DNA of 64,000 nt. Origin: Balanoglossus misakiensis. Its lineage: Eukaryota > Hemichordata. How positions within the stretch are numbered: position 1 is the first letter of the stretch; each line of letters opens with the position of its first letter. The stretch is from contig CM082585.2 of NCBI GenBank assembly GCA_040954595.2, positions 5,828,001 to 5,892,000 of the forward strand, read 5' to 3'. This document shows, one piece after another, positions 1-13,400 of this stretch. Position numbers and translations under genes: made by a program. The notes below the pieces were generated by a model, which searched no databases, was not told the origin of the DNA, and saw only the letters and a list, made by a program, of their open reading frames with translations.

Positions 1-1450
1 ATATGTATATGTTATCAGACAACGATAACCTTAAAATTGACGTGGACTTTCAGACAACGTATATTAGACACTAAGCTCATATGCCATTGTTTCTGTACAA
101 ACCTAAAATCGTTCAAACATATTTGTTACCTGTATCGGGGGTACTGTTGCTTGGTAACTTGGTGGTGGCTGTCCATATTGATATTTATCCCCTCCCACTA
201 AATGCGCTGAAAATTATAAGACCATAAGCTACATGTATGAGAGGCAAGCAATACTGACTATAGTAAGAAACTTCGACTTATGCGTCGTTTGCCGACTCCA
301 ATAATGGTGGACCGAAACACGGAAGTAATTTTTAAAAGAAAGTAACCAGTGTTTTGAGATAACAGGAAAGAGAGAAAAAAAGGACTTCTTGGTGTATTAT
401 TATTAGTACGACTACTGCGTCATTATAGGAGAAAAGTGCAATTTTTACTAACCTTTGTCGTCAGACATTCTTGGAGTGGAAAATGAGCGCGGCAATTAAC
501 TATATACAAGATACAGGCCCGGTAAGGGTGCTCTCCGCCCAAACAGTCGGGCAGCCGATGTGTGGTTGAGCTAACTTTAGCCACGTGACCGACGTGACAA
601 AACGTCACATGTCACGAGGGAGGGCGTGGCTAAAAATTAGTTATGCGGAAATCCCCTGTTTAAAAGTCATGGATATATACCAAGCGTCCGCTAAATGATG
701 GACGCATCTGTCGTGTAGACGTGTTACTTCGTTTGGTCCATTCGCATTCATCACGCCTCTGTCGGAATAGATTTACATGTATTCGGTTTACAAATCGTAC
801 ATGTCATGCGCCAAACTGCACACATGTCACTTGTATAGATTTGACTGCGCAGGCGCGCGAGTAGAAAAAAGGTCACAAACCTGCTGTCGCAGTTTAGTTC
901 AGACACCACACATCAGACACTTGTCATCATGCATGATGAGGATATAGTTAAGGAGATGTTTTGAAACCACTGCACGTCGTTTTCCGTTTCTCGCAGTTAA
1001 CTAAGAATGTCCAATTTTCAACAATACATGTTATTCTTCACAGAAAAGAATATCGACATATAAACAAAATCTTTGTATTGCCTATATTCCTCTATAACGT
1101 ACGTGTCACTTAAAATACACATTAGCACAATTCAACGTAAAAAAAATAGCCACAAGCAAAATTATTGAAACACTCAAACCTGAGGGTCAACGCATTAGAC
1201 ATATGACATATATCAAACGCATGGGACAAAAGGATTACCAGGCTGATACATACTACGAGTAATCTATACAAGCTGTGGCCATTATCCACATAATCACGAA
1301 CAGTGAACGTGAAAAAATGCAACCGCAATTTAATTTTTGATATGTATAAATATTACAATTTGTAATGTCCCATTCAGCTTTCATATATCTGGGAAACGTT
1401 TACGTGCGCACACGCACATACACACATGTCTGCATGCATGTATGATGTAT
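1..1450. other. Non-coding flank, no gene recognised
   Basis: No exon with recognisable protein similarity, splice pairing or long open frame was found on either strand. The stretch is AT-rich with scattered short GC-richer pieces and should be treated as intergenic DNA downstream of the minus-strand gene that begins at 3319. Confidence 0.5.
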
Positions 1451-1454
1451 GCAT

Positions 1455-1684
1455 GCATACATACATACATACATACATACATACATACATACATACATAC
1501 ATACATACATACATACATACATACATACATACATACATACATACACACATACACACACACACACATACATACATACATACATACATACATACATACATAC
1601 ATACATACATACATACATACATACATACATACATACATACATACATACATACATACATACATACATACATACATACATACATAC
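1455..1684. repeat. (CATA)n microsatellite array
   Basis: About 230 bases of near-perfect tetranucleotide CATA/ACAT repeat, interrupted once near 1540-1565 by CA-rich units. The open frames through it, on both strands, are repeat artefacts (poly Tyr-Ile-His-Thr or Met-Tyr-Val-Cys). It ends about 55 bases before the stop codon of the neighbouring minus-strand gene, so it probably lies in or just beyond that gene's 3' untranslated region. A second array of the same unit sits in an SMC6 intron (14153-14345). Confidence 0.97.
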
Positions 1685-1738
1685 ACACAACTTTTCTTTG
1701 CGTTGATCTTTATCGTGTAAATAATCTTGGACGTTTTA

Positions 1739-3319
1739 TCAAAATTGAGCACTCCAACACTCCTTTGGCCGAGACACTCTCTTTGATTCGATCACACAGT
1801 GTGGGAACACGGGAGCGTATACTTGTGAAGTGAGCTGAGCGTCGTCATAGGAACTCACTATGGCCACAAATCGGACAGGCGCTTCGTTTGAAAGGACGCT
1901 CAAAGTGTGGCGTCCAGGCGACAGCCCGCTCATCACGAGGTGAAGTTTGCACGTGTGATATTTATACTGAGTGTTGATGCAGAATAATCTGTCCTCATCG
2001 ACTGTCAGCAAAGCAAAGCCACACTCCTCACATCCCATAGTAACAACTATTAGGTTACTGGTGAGGTGTTTGTAAGGTGTGACGTCAAATTGAAACTTAA
2101 TGACGCTATTGGGCTGAGACAGCCAAAATGTCTTCTTGTCCAGACGCCCCCTCCCCCAATTTTCACTGGTTAGATTCCACTCCCCTTTCTCAAATGGTAT
2201 CAGTTCATTTTTGTTGCCGGATGGCGAGCGGGTCGTAGACCAGCACTGAGGATGGGTGATGCGTGTTTCGTTGTACAGGGGTTCGGGAGGGGTTCTATGA
2301 AAATCGCTCTCTTCGACTCTCCATTGTGAACGATCAAAATCACAACTCAGTGTTTCCAATGTGTCTTCGACGGCCTCCAAAAGAACGTCTTTCAACAACT
2401 GGACTAGAAATATGGACATCATCGCGTGGGCTTTCCGACTCGGGTGGGCGTTATCCGGAGCTACGAGATCCAACGCCCGATCTGTCTGTATCAGTTCACA
2501 CACGGCATCAGGCATGTTAATGGCTGGTATGTCGTAGTACCTACTGAGGGGGTTACTGCAGCACTGTTCGTTGTTGACGCAATTTTTCTCGAGTACGTGT
2601 TTCCCGTACTGAAAATTCACGTAGATCAACTGGGGCTGGTTCGGGAGAGCCATCACGGAGCGAGTAAATTCTTCCAGCGACTCGGGCCCAATGGATCCGT
2701 AGTAGTCGTTGGCAGCACACTCCCATAGCATCACGTCCAGCTCCGTCAGGTCCAAATGTGCCTCCATGCACAGTGTGTGGTAGAAGCTGGTTGTTCCGCC
2801 CAACGCGCCGTTTTGGAGAATAACAGGCGACCCGAGAATGTCTTCTAAAACACGCAGTGTGCGATTCGCGAACAGATACTCCTCGCCCATAATCGCTGTG
2901 CCCACCGATATCGATCCACCAACCAGTCCGACCACCAGCGGTCTCCTGGTAAGGAGGACGTCTTTGAAAGCGATTCTCAGTCTATCGAATGATGTTTTGT
3001 GAGCCAACGCCCTCTTCATCATTGCCCCATCTACGCCCAATTCTTTCTGAGTCAGAGCGATATCTGATTCCATCGAAGCCACCCTCTCCCTGACTCGCTT
3101 GAGTCTCTTGCTGAGGGCGGAATCACAACTGCCCGATCCCAGTGTACGCGTTATAACCGCGGCATCTTCCTGGGTTGCCAGCGGCGACGTGTCCCCATAT
3201 GGGTCGTCGGAATTCCTCGCTGGTCCGCGCGGTGTTTTCAGCGGAAATACCTTGAGGCGAAAATAGGCCAATCCGCAGAGAGCGAAAAGCATACAGCCGA
3301 TGCATAGCCTACGTGTCAT
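1739..3319 (-). CDS. SGNH/GDSL-hydrolase-like type II membrane protein
   Basis: Single-exon frame of 526 residues. Residues 5-20 form one hydrophobic segment after a short basic N-terminus, as in a signal anchor, and two potential N-glycosylation sites (NRT near 152, NET near 350) would then be lumenal or extracellular. An SGNH-like arrangement is visible: GGS with candidate nucleophile Ser136, a conserved-looking Gly/Ser block GALGGTTS at 171-178, Asn204 in ECAANDYY, and D-x-x-H as Asp289/His292 in PDNAHPS. A separate C-terminal region (about 350-526) with paired Cys is probably beta-rich. This block order matches SGNH esterases/acetylhydrolases. The substrate is unknown, and a carbohydrate O-acyl substrate is only inference. 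The first Met at 3319 precedes the anchor and is preferred over the internal starts. The absence of introns contrasts with most neighbours. Confidence 0.8.
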   Translation of the reverse strand: MTRRLCIGCMLFALCGLAYFRLKVFPLKTPRGPARNSDDPYGDTSPLATQEDAAVITRTLGSGSCDSALSKRLKRVRERVASMESDIALTQKELGVDGAMMKRALAHKTSFDRLRIAFKDVLLTRRPLVVGLVGGSISVGTAIMGEEYLFANRTLRVLEDILGSPVILQNGALGGTTSFYHTLCMEAHLDLTELDVMLWECAANDYYGSIGPESLEEFTRSVMALPNQPQLIYVNFQYGKHVLEKNCVNNEQCCSNPLSRYYDIPAINMPDAVCELIQTDRALDLVAPDNAHPSRKAHAMMSIFLVQLLKDVLLEAVEDTLETLSCDFDRSQWRVEESDFHRTPPEPLYNETRITHPQCWSTTRSPSGNKNELIPFEKGEWNLTSENWGRGRLDKKTFWLSQPNSVIKFQFDVTPYKHLTSNLIVVTMGCEECGFALLTVDEDRLFCINTQYKYHTCKLHLVMSGLSPGRHTLSVLSNEAPVRFVAIVSSYDDAQLTSQVYAPVFPHCVIESKRVSRPKECWSAQF

Positions 3320-4420
3320 GGTTCTGTCGGTGAACTGAATACGTTGACAGTATCACCGCACAGAAACGACCGACCAGCACGTGCACTTACTAACAAAACG
3401 AAACAGATTTGCAGCAACCTGTTGCACTGATTATGGAAATTATTGGAGCCATCCGATGCAAACACTGTTTCCAGTTAGAGGACTCCCTCACTATTCCACT
3501 GTTGGCACACTCGTTGTACACGTCGGTAAACATAAACTGTTATAATTAGGGTGATCAATTCATATACCCGTAGTCATTAATAAAATTGCGGTGATGTTAC
3601 CCAGTGACCTAGAAACAGACCGTTCGAGGAAAATACATGGTGGCGATATCAATCACCAGTTAAATTTGATCATCATCATCATCACCACCACCACCACCAC
3701 CATCATATCATCATCATTTTGCGATTATGATAAGTGCTGATTGCTGTCCGCATTTTAATTATCACATCACAGGTCAATTTACCTGTAGACACCACATAAA
3801 CGAAATTCAAGAGCTTCCGTATGGTATTTATGAGATAAACCTTTATTTCTTCAAAAATTTATTCATGAAAATGCAAGTGTAACTGACAAGTCCAACTGTA
3901 AGTATGATGCAAATACGAAAATACACTGTATTTGTTAATTGGACGGTGTTTTAGTGTGTTGCAGTTGCAATACAAACTCCACTTTCGCAACAAAAAAATA
4001 AAATGAAACAATGATAAGTCAGTAGCAAATATAAAGAAAACATAGTTATATCTCTGTAGGTGTAAGCAATATCTCAAACATAACATCACTTGCTACGAAC
4101 ACAAAATGCCTACAGGATATTGTATCTAACCCTACTGAACATATAAATAAAGAAAACAAATTCAATATCAAATATTTAGAGTAAACATTTTTTTTTTCAA
4201 AACAAACTTTAACATAGTTAGTTTGTGAATGGCAATTATCACAAGCTGATGGCAGTTTATACTTGTTCTTTCAATGTTTCCAAAAATTAGTCGGGTAAGT
4301 GGACATCTTTTCTTGCATGTTACCAGCACAGACATGTTCGTGATGTGACATCTGGGCAAAAATTGCCCCACAAACTGCAGTGACACATTTTAAATCCTTT
4401 TTGAAAGTGAGTTCTAAGTA
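3320..4420. promoter_or_regulatory. Promoter side of the SGNH gene and SMC6 3' UTR
   Basis: Between two minus-strand genes. 3320-3840 should hold the SGNH promoter and 5' UTR; a (ATC/ACC)n microsatellite lies at about 3669-3716. 3841-4420 is probably the SMC6 3' UTR: read on the minus strand, two AATAAA hexamers occur near 3841-3862, about 560 bases after the SMC6 stop. No coding exon seen. Confidence 0.45.
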
Positions 4421-7400
4421 CTACTGAATCTCTTCTTCCTCGTCATCCTGCTCGCCGAATGTCAAATGACCCTGCCCCCGTTCTGGGTCGTGCATTCTCG
4501 AGATGCGCACCAGAGGATTGGCAGTGATTTTGCTGGAAAAGAAACGTGAACCTTACACAATGGATGGTGTCTACGTTTTTACTTGCAAATTGTCCATTGC
4601 GAGTCGACTTGTACTTCTTGAGATTCGATCACCGACCTCCTGCACCAACTGACATAGCCAGCAAAACCATTACTCCAAAACCAATATTAGAAATTGAATG
4701 CCGCACAAACCAACTTTTGAAGCCCTCAGACGGAAAGCTATGTTTAATTTCTATGAGCGTGTTCATAATAGCACCAATGTTCTGGTCTCGACGGTTTTTA
4801 GATCGGATGCTCTATCCTACTCAAAAACTTATAAAATGTACAGACAACTGATGTATTTTTAACCGTTTTTTTAGTACTTTTTTATGTGGTGTTTTCTTTT
4901 TTTATATCTGTCAAGTCTATGGGATTTTTTATATCCTGAAATAAATATTATTATTGTACTGTAATGAGAATAGTGGCATACCTCATATCCTGCGGTGTCA
5001 GGAAGATAAATTGTCTCATTTTCTGTTCTTTGGCAACTTTCAACATCATATCCACGCTGATTCGTCGGTTGACCATGTCCTGTTCAAGAAAAGCCAAATG
5101 TCACTAAATGCCCACTCTCACACATCACATATCTTGATATAAACATTCTACATGCTCAGTACATTGTAAGTGAAGCCTCGTAAACGCACCATTTCTCATG
5201 CGATAACCTATACATATATACACAATGTATTACTATTAAGTTTTTCAATAATGATGTACTGTAAAACACTTTATTTTTGCGAGTTGAAGTTTTCGCAATA
5301 TCGAGAGAGGCCACTGTTTCGCGAGTATTAATTTTCGCGTTCTCTTATTTCATTCACTGCATCGTTAATCCGAAGAAAAATTACCTGACTTTTTATTTTC
5401 ACGCTATTTTGGCTCTCGCTTATTTGGCGAAAATTTATTGCTCGCGAAAATAAAGTGTTTTACAGTATTTTGATGTGCACAACATGCATATATTGAATAT
5501 ATTGAACTTCTAACACAGGCACGAGTAGTTGAGGTCGTCTTACCATGAACACATCAAACTCATCCAGCGCTCTGAATGGCGAGTCCATCGCCTCCCACAA
5601 AGCCATAATGAAGCACACAGTTGAGAAGGATCGCTCGCCTCCTGATAAAGCCTTCATATCTTTCGCCATTGCACTCTCTCCTTGAGTTGGTTGCACCTGA
5701 AACCGGAGAATACTGTTTAAGTCTGTGATATCCAGACAGGAACATGCAAGACCATAGACACATAACATACATGTAAGCTTTATATATCATTTGTATGTAG
5801 TAAGCATAGCTGCTTCTTCACACAGGACTATATATCCCGGGATATCATTTTTTATTTACACCACATAGAAAGTAAAGCACATGAAAAGACTACAGTGGAA
5901 AGAATTATATTGAAACTCAGAACTAAATATTAAACACTAAAGCTTTATCTACAGTCAGAACACCAGTACACACAAGCAGAGGATTATTGACATAATTTTT
6001 GATTTAACATAACTAATTATAATTATTGTGTAATAATGGGGTAAGAAAACTATTATTATTTAGTGTGTAGTCACATATAATTCTGAAATGATAAAAGTAT
6101 CTACCACGTAAGTGTAAAAATATAGTTTCAGTATACCTGTATCCATGGACAGCTGACAATAATTAGAATTTCATTAATTGGTTATCATTCACATACATGA
6201 ACATACAGTAAAACACTTTACTTTCACGAGTTGAAATTTTCGCAGTATCGAGAGAGGCCACTGTTTCACGAGTATTAATTTTCGCGTTCTCTAATTTCAT
6301 TCACTGCATCGTTATCTTCAAAAAAAATTACGCGACTTTTTATTTTCACGCTATTTTGGCTCTTGCGTATTTCGCGAAAATTTATTGCTCGTGAAAATAA
6401 AGTGTTTTACAGTATGTAATTATGCATATTCCTGCATGCAGCCATTAGCACTACAAGGGCTAAATGCTGGTCATTGTAAGATTTATCCCAATATATGGTG
6501 GACCAACGAACGTGTCGCAAACAATTTGCGGGCCAACTGGGTGATAATATTCAACGAAGGGGGACTTACTGACAAATCTAGCACCTGTTCCCTATGGCTG
6601 AACTTCATCTTGCCTAGGAAGCCCCGCTGAGAGAGCATTGTAATAAAGTACATCTTGGCTCGCAGAGCTATTGACTGACGGAACTGAACATATGCATTCC
6701 TGCGCTCATTAAGCATTTGGTCAAATTTCTGGGAAGCAAATACACAAAAGAAAATATCTTAAATACATGGGAAGGGGGATAAGAGCTGAAAAACAGACTT
6801 ACTGAGACTTCAAGAAGATGTTGTTTATGTTTAAAATCCAATTTACCAGATATACCCCTGACAGAAAGCATGCGTACAAAAAGGATCTTAGTTCGGAGAG
6901 ATAAATGGTGAAGAAAACGGCCGTACGCTTCCTTCCTCTGTAGAATGATAGACTCAAATGTCTAGATGAAAGAAACACAAGAAGTTTCTAATCAACAAAC
7001 ACGACGTAAAATGTTTCGCAGGAAGTTTCAAGTATACCAGATTTTTTGAACATACTATCACCTGTATATTTTTTCACTAAGCATGTTCTTGAAAAACAAA
7101 AGATAGTAATTAATAATAATGTAAATTATGTAAAAAAATTCCATATGAAAGCAACTTAGAATACAATGAAGTGAACTTTAATTTTTTTTCAAACCTTAAC
7201 CACTGCTTTTAAGTTCTTGATTTCCGACTTAATTTTCAAGTACTTCTCCCGAGCCTCATTGTAAAGCCTGATTATTTCAGCAGGGTCGCCATAGCTGGGT
7301 TGGGTGAGATCAGAATTTGTAGTGTGTAAAGTTGGATTGACGTTAATTCCATATATTGTATTCCCCTATCATTTTCCCCCCTGAAAATCTGTCCGCAAGG

Positions 7401-10400
7401 TACATACATACTACTAGCTTAATTCAATTGAATGCAATAGATGTAAATGACGAAAGTGTGAATATTCAACAGAAATGACGAAGTGTGAATATTCAATAGA
7501 TGTAAATGATGAAAGTGTGAATATTCAATAGATGTAAATGACGAAAGTGTGAATATTCAATAGATGTAAATGACGAAAGTGTGAATATTCAATAGATGTA
7601 AATGACGATAGTGTGAATATTCAATAGATGTAAATGACGAAAGTGTGAATATTCAATAGATGTAAATGACGAAAGTGTGAATATTCAATTGATGTAAATG
7701 ATGAAAGTGTGAATATTCAATAGATGTAAATGACGAAAGTGTGAATATTCAATAGATGTAAATGACGAAAGTGTGAATATTCAATATATGTAAATGACGA
7801 AAGTGTAAATATTCAATAGATGTAAATGACGAAAGTGTGAATATTCAGTCTCCCTAACCCTTACTTTTGTTCTTCATGCTGAATATTTCTAGTAATTTGA
7901 GCTATTTCACTGTCGATGTTGGCCGCCGTGCGCCGTACATTGATTCGCTCTGGATAGATCTGCTTTGCCTTCTCCTCTGCTTCCTGTAAAAATGAAATAA
8001 AAAAAATCGTCAGATATTATAAAATATATCTTGCAGGTGATAAAACTCAATAAAAGACAAATTGAGATTCATTTTGAGATGGAAATATTCCACAAATCAA
8101 ACATGAACATTCAGAAGCAGCAGCGTAGCCTCTTGTACCTACCGCAATGTCTCGTTCTTTCAACTTGTGAGTCTTCTTTAATTCTTCAATCTTCTTATCG
8201 TGATCTTTTCTCTTTCCTTCATAGTGTTTCAGGTGATCCTTAGCCGTCGCTTCATCCATATTAGCTTTGCCCAATTCTTCCTGGTGAAACAAGAACAAAG
8301 CCAGGCAAAAAGTTTAAAGCCCCAAAAGCTGCCACTTTACCATTTAATTTTAATCGATAAAATACTGTAAAACGGGTTATTTTCGTGACAGGAAATTTTC
8401 TCGATATCAAGGGAGGTAACTGTTGCGCGAGGATTAATTTTCGCATTCTTATTTTTACTGCATCGTTTTCTCCGAAAACCATTTTAAACAACTTTTTATT
8501 TTCACGTTTTTTTTGGCTCTCACATATTTTGCGAAAATAACCCGTTTTACAGTACTTCAATCTTCTCCTTATCCTTTGTCGACACCGCATTCAAATGTGT
8601 ATATTCTAATGTTGAAGATGATAGGTAAAGACACTGTTTTTATCTCCCTGAATCGAAATTTGTAGTAACTAACCTTCAGGGGATCAACCCGCTCGGCTAG
8701 TCCATTGATATCTTTATTGACGTCTTGATAAGTCTCCTCCGCTTCCTTGTACTGGACCTCCAGTTCTGCCACAGTCTGCTTGACGACGTCCAGCTGTTGT
8801 TGGTGTTCCACCATCTGTTCCTCGTAGCTTCTCACTTCCTCTTCGAGAGTTGTGACATCCACTGGGGTGGGCTCTTCGAAGTTTTTCAGTTCATCAATAT
8901 CCTGAAGGAAGAGCATTCCGGACATGAATACGTGTCCATATCTATTGCCTTTAAGGATGTACGCGCAGAACATAAACCGGCAAACTTCACGCACTCGTCT
9001 TTCTCCCATAGGATTACATTGATAATTGCTAAAAAAACAAACTTCTACTATTGTCATTTTCACCAACGTACATCCTTAAACATGCATTTCCAATATTTTT
9101 AACAAAAAAAAAACTCAGCAATTTCCAAAAATGTCCATGCAGTTTCATAGAATTCAGTAAGCTAAATACAGGAAGACCTATTTGACAGCATATTGGACAC
9201 TATTCTACACAATCAGCCAAATTAAAAATATTATTCTTTAATGTGCTTTTCTGATTTTCTGAAACCTTTCCAAACTGTTACAAACCATTTCCATTTACAC
9301 CTCCCTACTGCTGAGTGGAACTTACAAAGTTTAGTTTATTGCACTGGTCTTGTATTTTCATCTTCCTTGTCTGCATTTGGTTCTTCTGCGTCGTATTAGC
9401 TCTGATGCTGTTATTGATCTCAGAATTCTGTCTGCGGACATCGTCATAGTCTGCTCTCAAAGACATCAGTTCATGTTCAGTTTGCCTTCGAAAGAAAAAG
9501 CGTATTCAAATGAGCCTTTTCAGTGCTTACATATACAGACCATGTTGACCCTTTCACCACCATGGTTTGGTCCAAATCTATTGTTTGATATGGTAAACAG
9601 AGGTGAAAGGGTTAAAGGGCCAAAGTCTCTCTCTCGCTTCCATTTTTCCATTATTAATGTTTGATACAAGACACAGTTTATGTTATTGTACATGTGGATA
9701 TATATAGAGAATATACGTTCGACCACATTTTGGCAAGATTTTTACTCTCATATCCTACAAGCGGGATGGAAGTTGTGTGTAGTTGAACATTGATGCTCTA
9801 TATAACTACATGTACAATAACATAAACGGTATCTTGTATCAAACATAATTAATGGAAAAATGGCTAAACAAACCCCAGGGTCTGCCGGACAATATGAAAC
9901 GAAATAAAAAGACCACATTTTTGGTCATACCTGATTTGTTGTTCAACATCCGCTGTGATGTATCTTGCATTGGTGGAATTGTTGGAATAATATCGCTGAT
10001 CAGCACCCGCGTACACCTGGTCGCCTGCAATGGTGAATGCCTCACGACAGTTCTGCGGCGGGTGTCTGCGCAGGTAGGTACGAGCTTCGGCACTGTCAGC
10101 TATCAGGAGGGTACTCTCCACACCCCGCTGTCAAAAATACATGAAAATATACATGAAAACACGCATCAAGAAATACATGTACACGAATAGTAAAACCAGT
10201 CCTTTGGACCAATCCTCTGATCGCCACTCCAGATACTGTGGAGAGATTCACACCCAAATTTGAATAGAATTTCTGTCATGTTTGACCTCAAGATTAAGGT
10301 CAACAAATCTTTACACATAAAAAAATAAGGACAAAATTGCCACAAAGCACCCGTAATGGATTATATCTCAAAACCGATTAACATGTGTACATTTTAGTAC

Positions 10401-13400
10401 ATTGTCTTTGAACATATACCACTGAGTAAACATCTACGTCGTTTGGTGGTGGAAAAATCACATTAGATTTGTGAATTATCGCATTTGATGGAAAGTTTCA
10501 ACTCACCTGATCAACCAAGCAGTTAAAGATGACAGGGTTATCCGTGTGGACTATGTCTAGAAATGACGGATATCGTTTGTCCTGTATAGCACCATCACCC
10601 AGATCATACTCATTGCCCTGTGAACAAAACAATGTTTTTTTAAACTCACTTGCACACGTCAGAAAACGCTTGTAGTGCAAATGCTTACAGGGTGGGCGTA
10701 TTCCTATCTGCGGTTGCCGGTAGCTGTCCCATACAACACAGTTGATAGCAAGTCAAAGTGTAAGTGTAACAGCTACAATGTACATCATTGCGAACAATTT
10801 GGTTGTTACTTTGTATTACACTGTACATCATGGTCAACAATGTGTTGTTACTTTTTATCAAATTTTGATGTAACATGTACATTGTATTAGTTGGCAGGGT
10901 CTCCCTAAATAGTAGGATAAATACTGATGGTGTGTTAAAGGGACAAAGTCTCTCTCTCACTGCCCTTTTTTCCATTAATTATATTTGATACAAGAGGCCG
11001 TTTGTTATTCTACATGTGGATATATAGTGTCTGAACGTTCAACTACACACACCTTCCATCCCTCTTATAGACAGGAGAGTGAAAAAATTCGCCAAAATGA
11101 ATAATCGTTCTTTACCATTTATTCATTTTGGGCGAGTTTTTACTCTCATATCATACAAACAGGATGGAAGTTGTGTGTTGTTGATCATTGATTCACTATA
11201 TATCCACATGTACATTAACATAAACAGTGTCTTGTATCAAACATAATTAATGGAAAAAGGCCAGCGAGAGAGAGACTTTGTCCCTTTAATAAACAGAAAA
11301 GTCAGGCATATAGTTAGACTACCCTCCCTTATAAAAAAAACCAATTATGGACTATGAGTAATGTTTTTAGATATGAACATATTGTAACACAAAATGGCTG
11401 CCAGGAATCATATTTGAGCTTAGCAGGATGTATGCAAATTCTCATTTCTTACCATAAATGAGCTGGTGATAACTGACGGTTTGGACCTGTTCGGTGGTAC
11501 ATGTTTCGCCAGCAGTTTGTTAAAAAGCCTCTCGTCATCATGATTGTCACAGCAGTAAGAATGGAGGAGATTCTTGAGGCAGGCTTCTACTCCTAAAGCC
11601 CAATTCTGGTCTGTCAGTCGCAGATGAGCACCTGGCAATCAAAGAGAAACTTATAGAGGTCAGAGGTTAGAGTTCGCAGTTCAGAGTTGAATCAGAACTT
11701 GGCAGTTTGGGCCCATGTTTCTGGAGGGCTAGAGACTGTACTCCAGGAAATGTATTTATCAATCAATTCGACTTTTTCCTTGAATTCTTCTTGCTCAGTT
11801 GTTTCAATTTCTTTTTTCTGCAAAGCATGTTGAAATCGCTCTTACCTAATGGTCCGACAGGTTTCTTTCTGAACAGCCTCTGCTGGTACATTTGGTCAAC
11901 TTCTCTCATCAGACCCGGCACCCAATTGCCAAACACAGCCAGCTTGTTCTTTCGGCTGGCTTCCAGATTTTTCAGTCGACGCTGAGTGTTGTCAATATTA
12001 CCTTTCAGATCTTGTTCTTGTTTTCTGTATTCAGAATATATTACCAAAAAAAAAAATGTCAGAGTGGTCGCAATTCTGGTTACCTTAAATAGGTTTCTGC
12101 TACCTAGGTTAGTAATAGATATCAAGATGGCCAGATAAAAAATTTAACCTGGATAGCAAAACTACATTTAAGTTGTGAGAATTCTTGCTGCAGTCTCATC
12201 ATACCAACTCCATTAGCTGTATCTTTTGGCTTTATTTTCAGTATATTTGTTCTGTGTACACCAAAGGCAATTTCTTTGTCTACTCCAAAAAGCATGCTAT
12301 TATACCCAGTACTCAGCTTGTTAACTTATGTTGTATGTGTGTAAGGACCATTATGAATTCTAGTCTGGACATATGTGACCCCTGACCCGTGACTCAGCAT
12401 ACCTCAATGTATATGACTGCTCCTTGTTGTGGGTAATAGCTTTTGTGAACTGGTCAAGCTGGTGGTCTGTAGTGGCTAGCTGAGCTGTTAACGTGGCCAG
12501 CTCATTTTCAAATATCTGTACTTGCTCTTCTCGCTGTTGTCGCTCTTCCTCAAAATCATGCTGGGCTCTGAAAACCGACAAAACATTCACGTTAAAGGTA
12601 TATTAGAGTTTTCAACTTCTTATGATTTAGCTGCAACGTTCCAGGTGGGGCTTCAACAAGGAACATTCCAGTTATAAAAATTTCAACAACGAACATTTCG
12701 CTAATCCAAAAGTGGACATTTCAATAATGACAACTTCATAAATGAAAAAGTTCAACAATGGACAACGAATACCTAACCATTACAATTTCACCATGAACAC
12801 TTCAATAAGAATTTCACCAATTAACATTTTCACAAAATAATTCACAATGGATGTTTCACCAATGAACGTTTCTACAAGAAACATTTTGTCATTGCATGTA
12901 GTCACATCACACCCACACTATGCATCATGAAACTTCAACTATGATGCAGGGCCTAACAAAATCTTCAAAATTTACTTACGTATTCTTCATCTCATTAATT
13001 TTCTCTTCTAGCTGTTGTTTGTCTCTCTCGGTATTTCTTAGATTGCTGTGTAACTTTCGCAGTTCAGCCTGAGAAGAATAAATAAATGATAGTAAAAATA
13101 GATCTACCAGGATGCCAACACGAGCACAGATTTCACCTTACAGACTTTGACTCTTAGCAATTAAATAAATCAGCAACAACAGATTATTTTGAGGCATAGC
13201 AGTTGCTTAAAAAACTGACAAGACGAGGCTGTGAGCGAATTGTTTTTTTTTATAGATGACCCCTGAAATTCCACAATAATTTCAGAAAACAGAATTCAAC
13301 ATACAAAACAAAATAAAACAAAGGAAAGAAAAAACACCAGCACTGACATCGACAGAACTAAGAAAATGTCAGAAAAATAATAAAAATTTCAAAATCGACA

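Noticed and set aside
1337-1833. Several overlapping frames of about 85-135 codons through the CATA array
   Set aside because: Pure translations of a tetranucleotide repeat on both strands; no coding signal outside the repeat.
7441-7847. CRISPR-like regular repeat
   Set aside because: Units are directly contiguous without unique spacers, and the setting is an intron of an animal gene.
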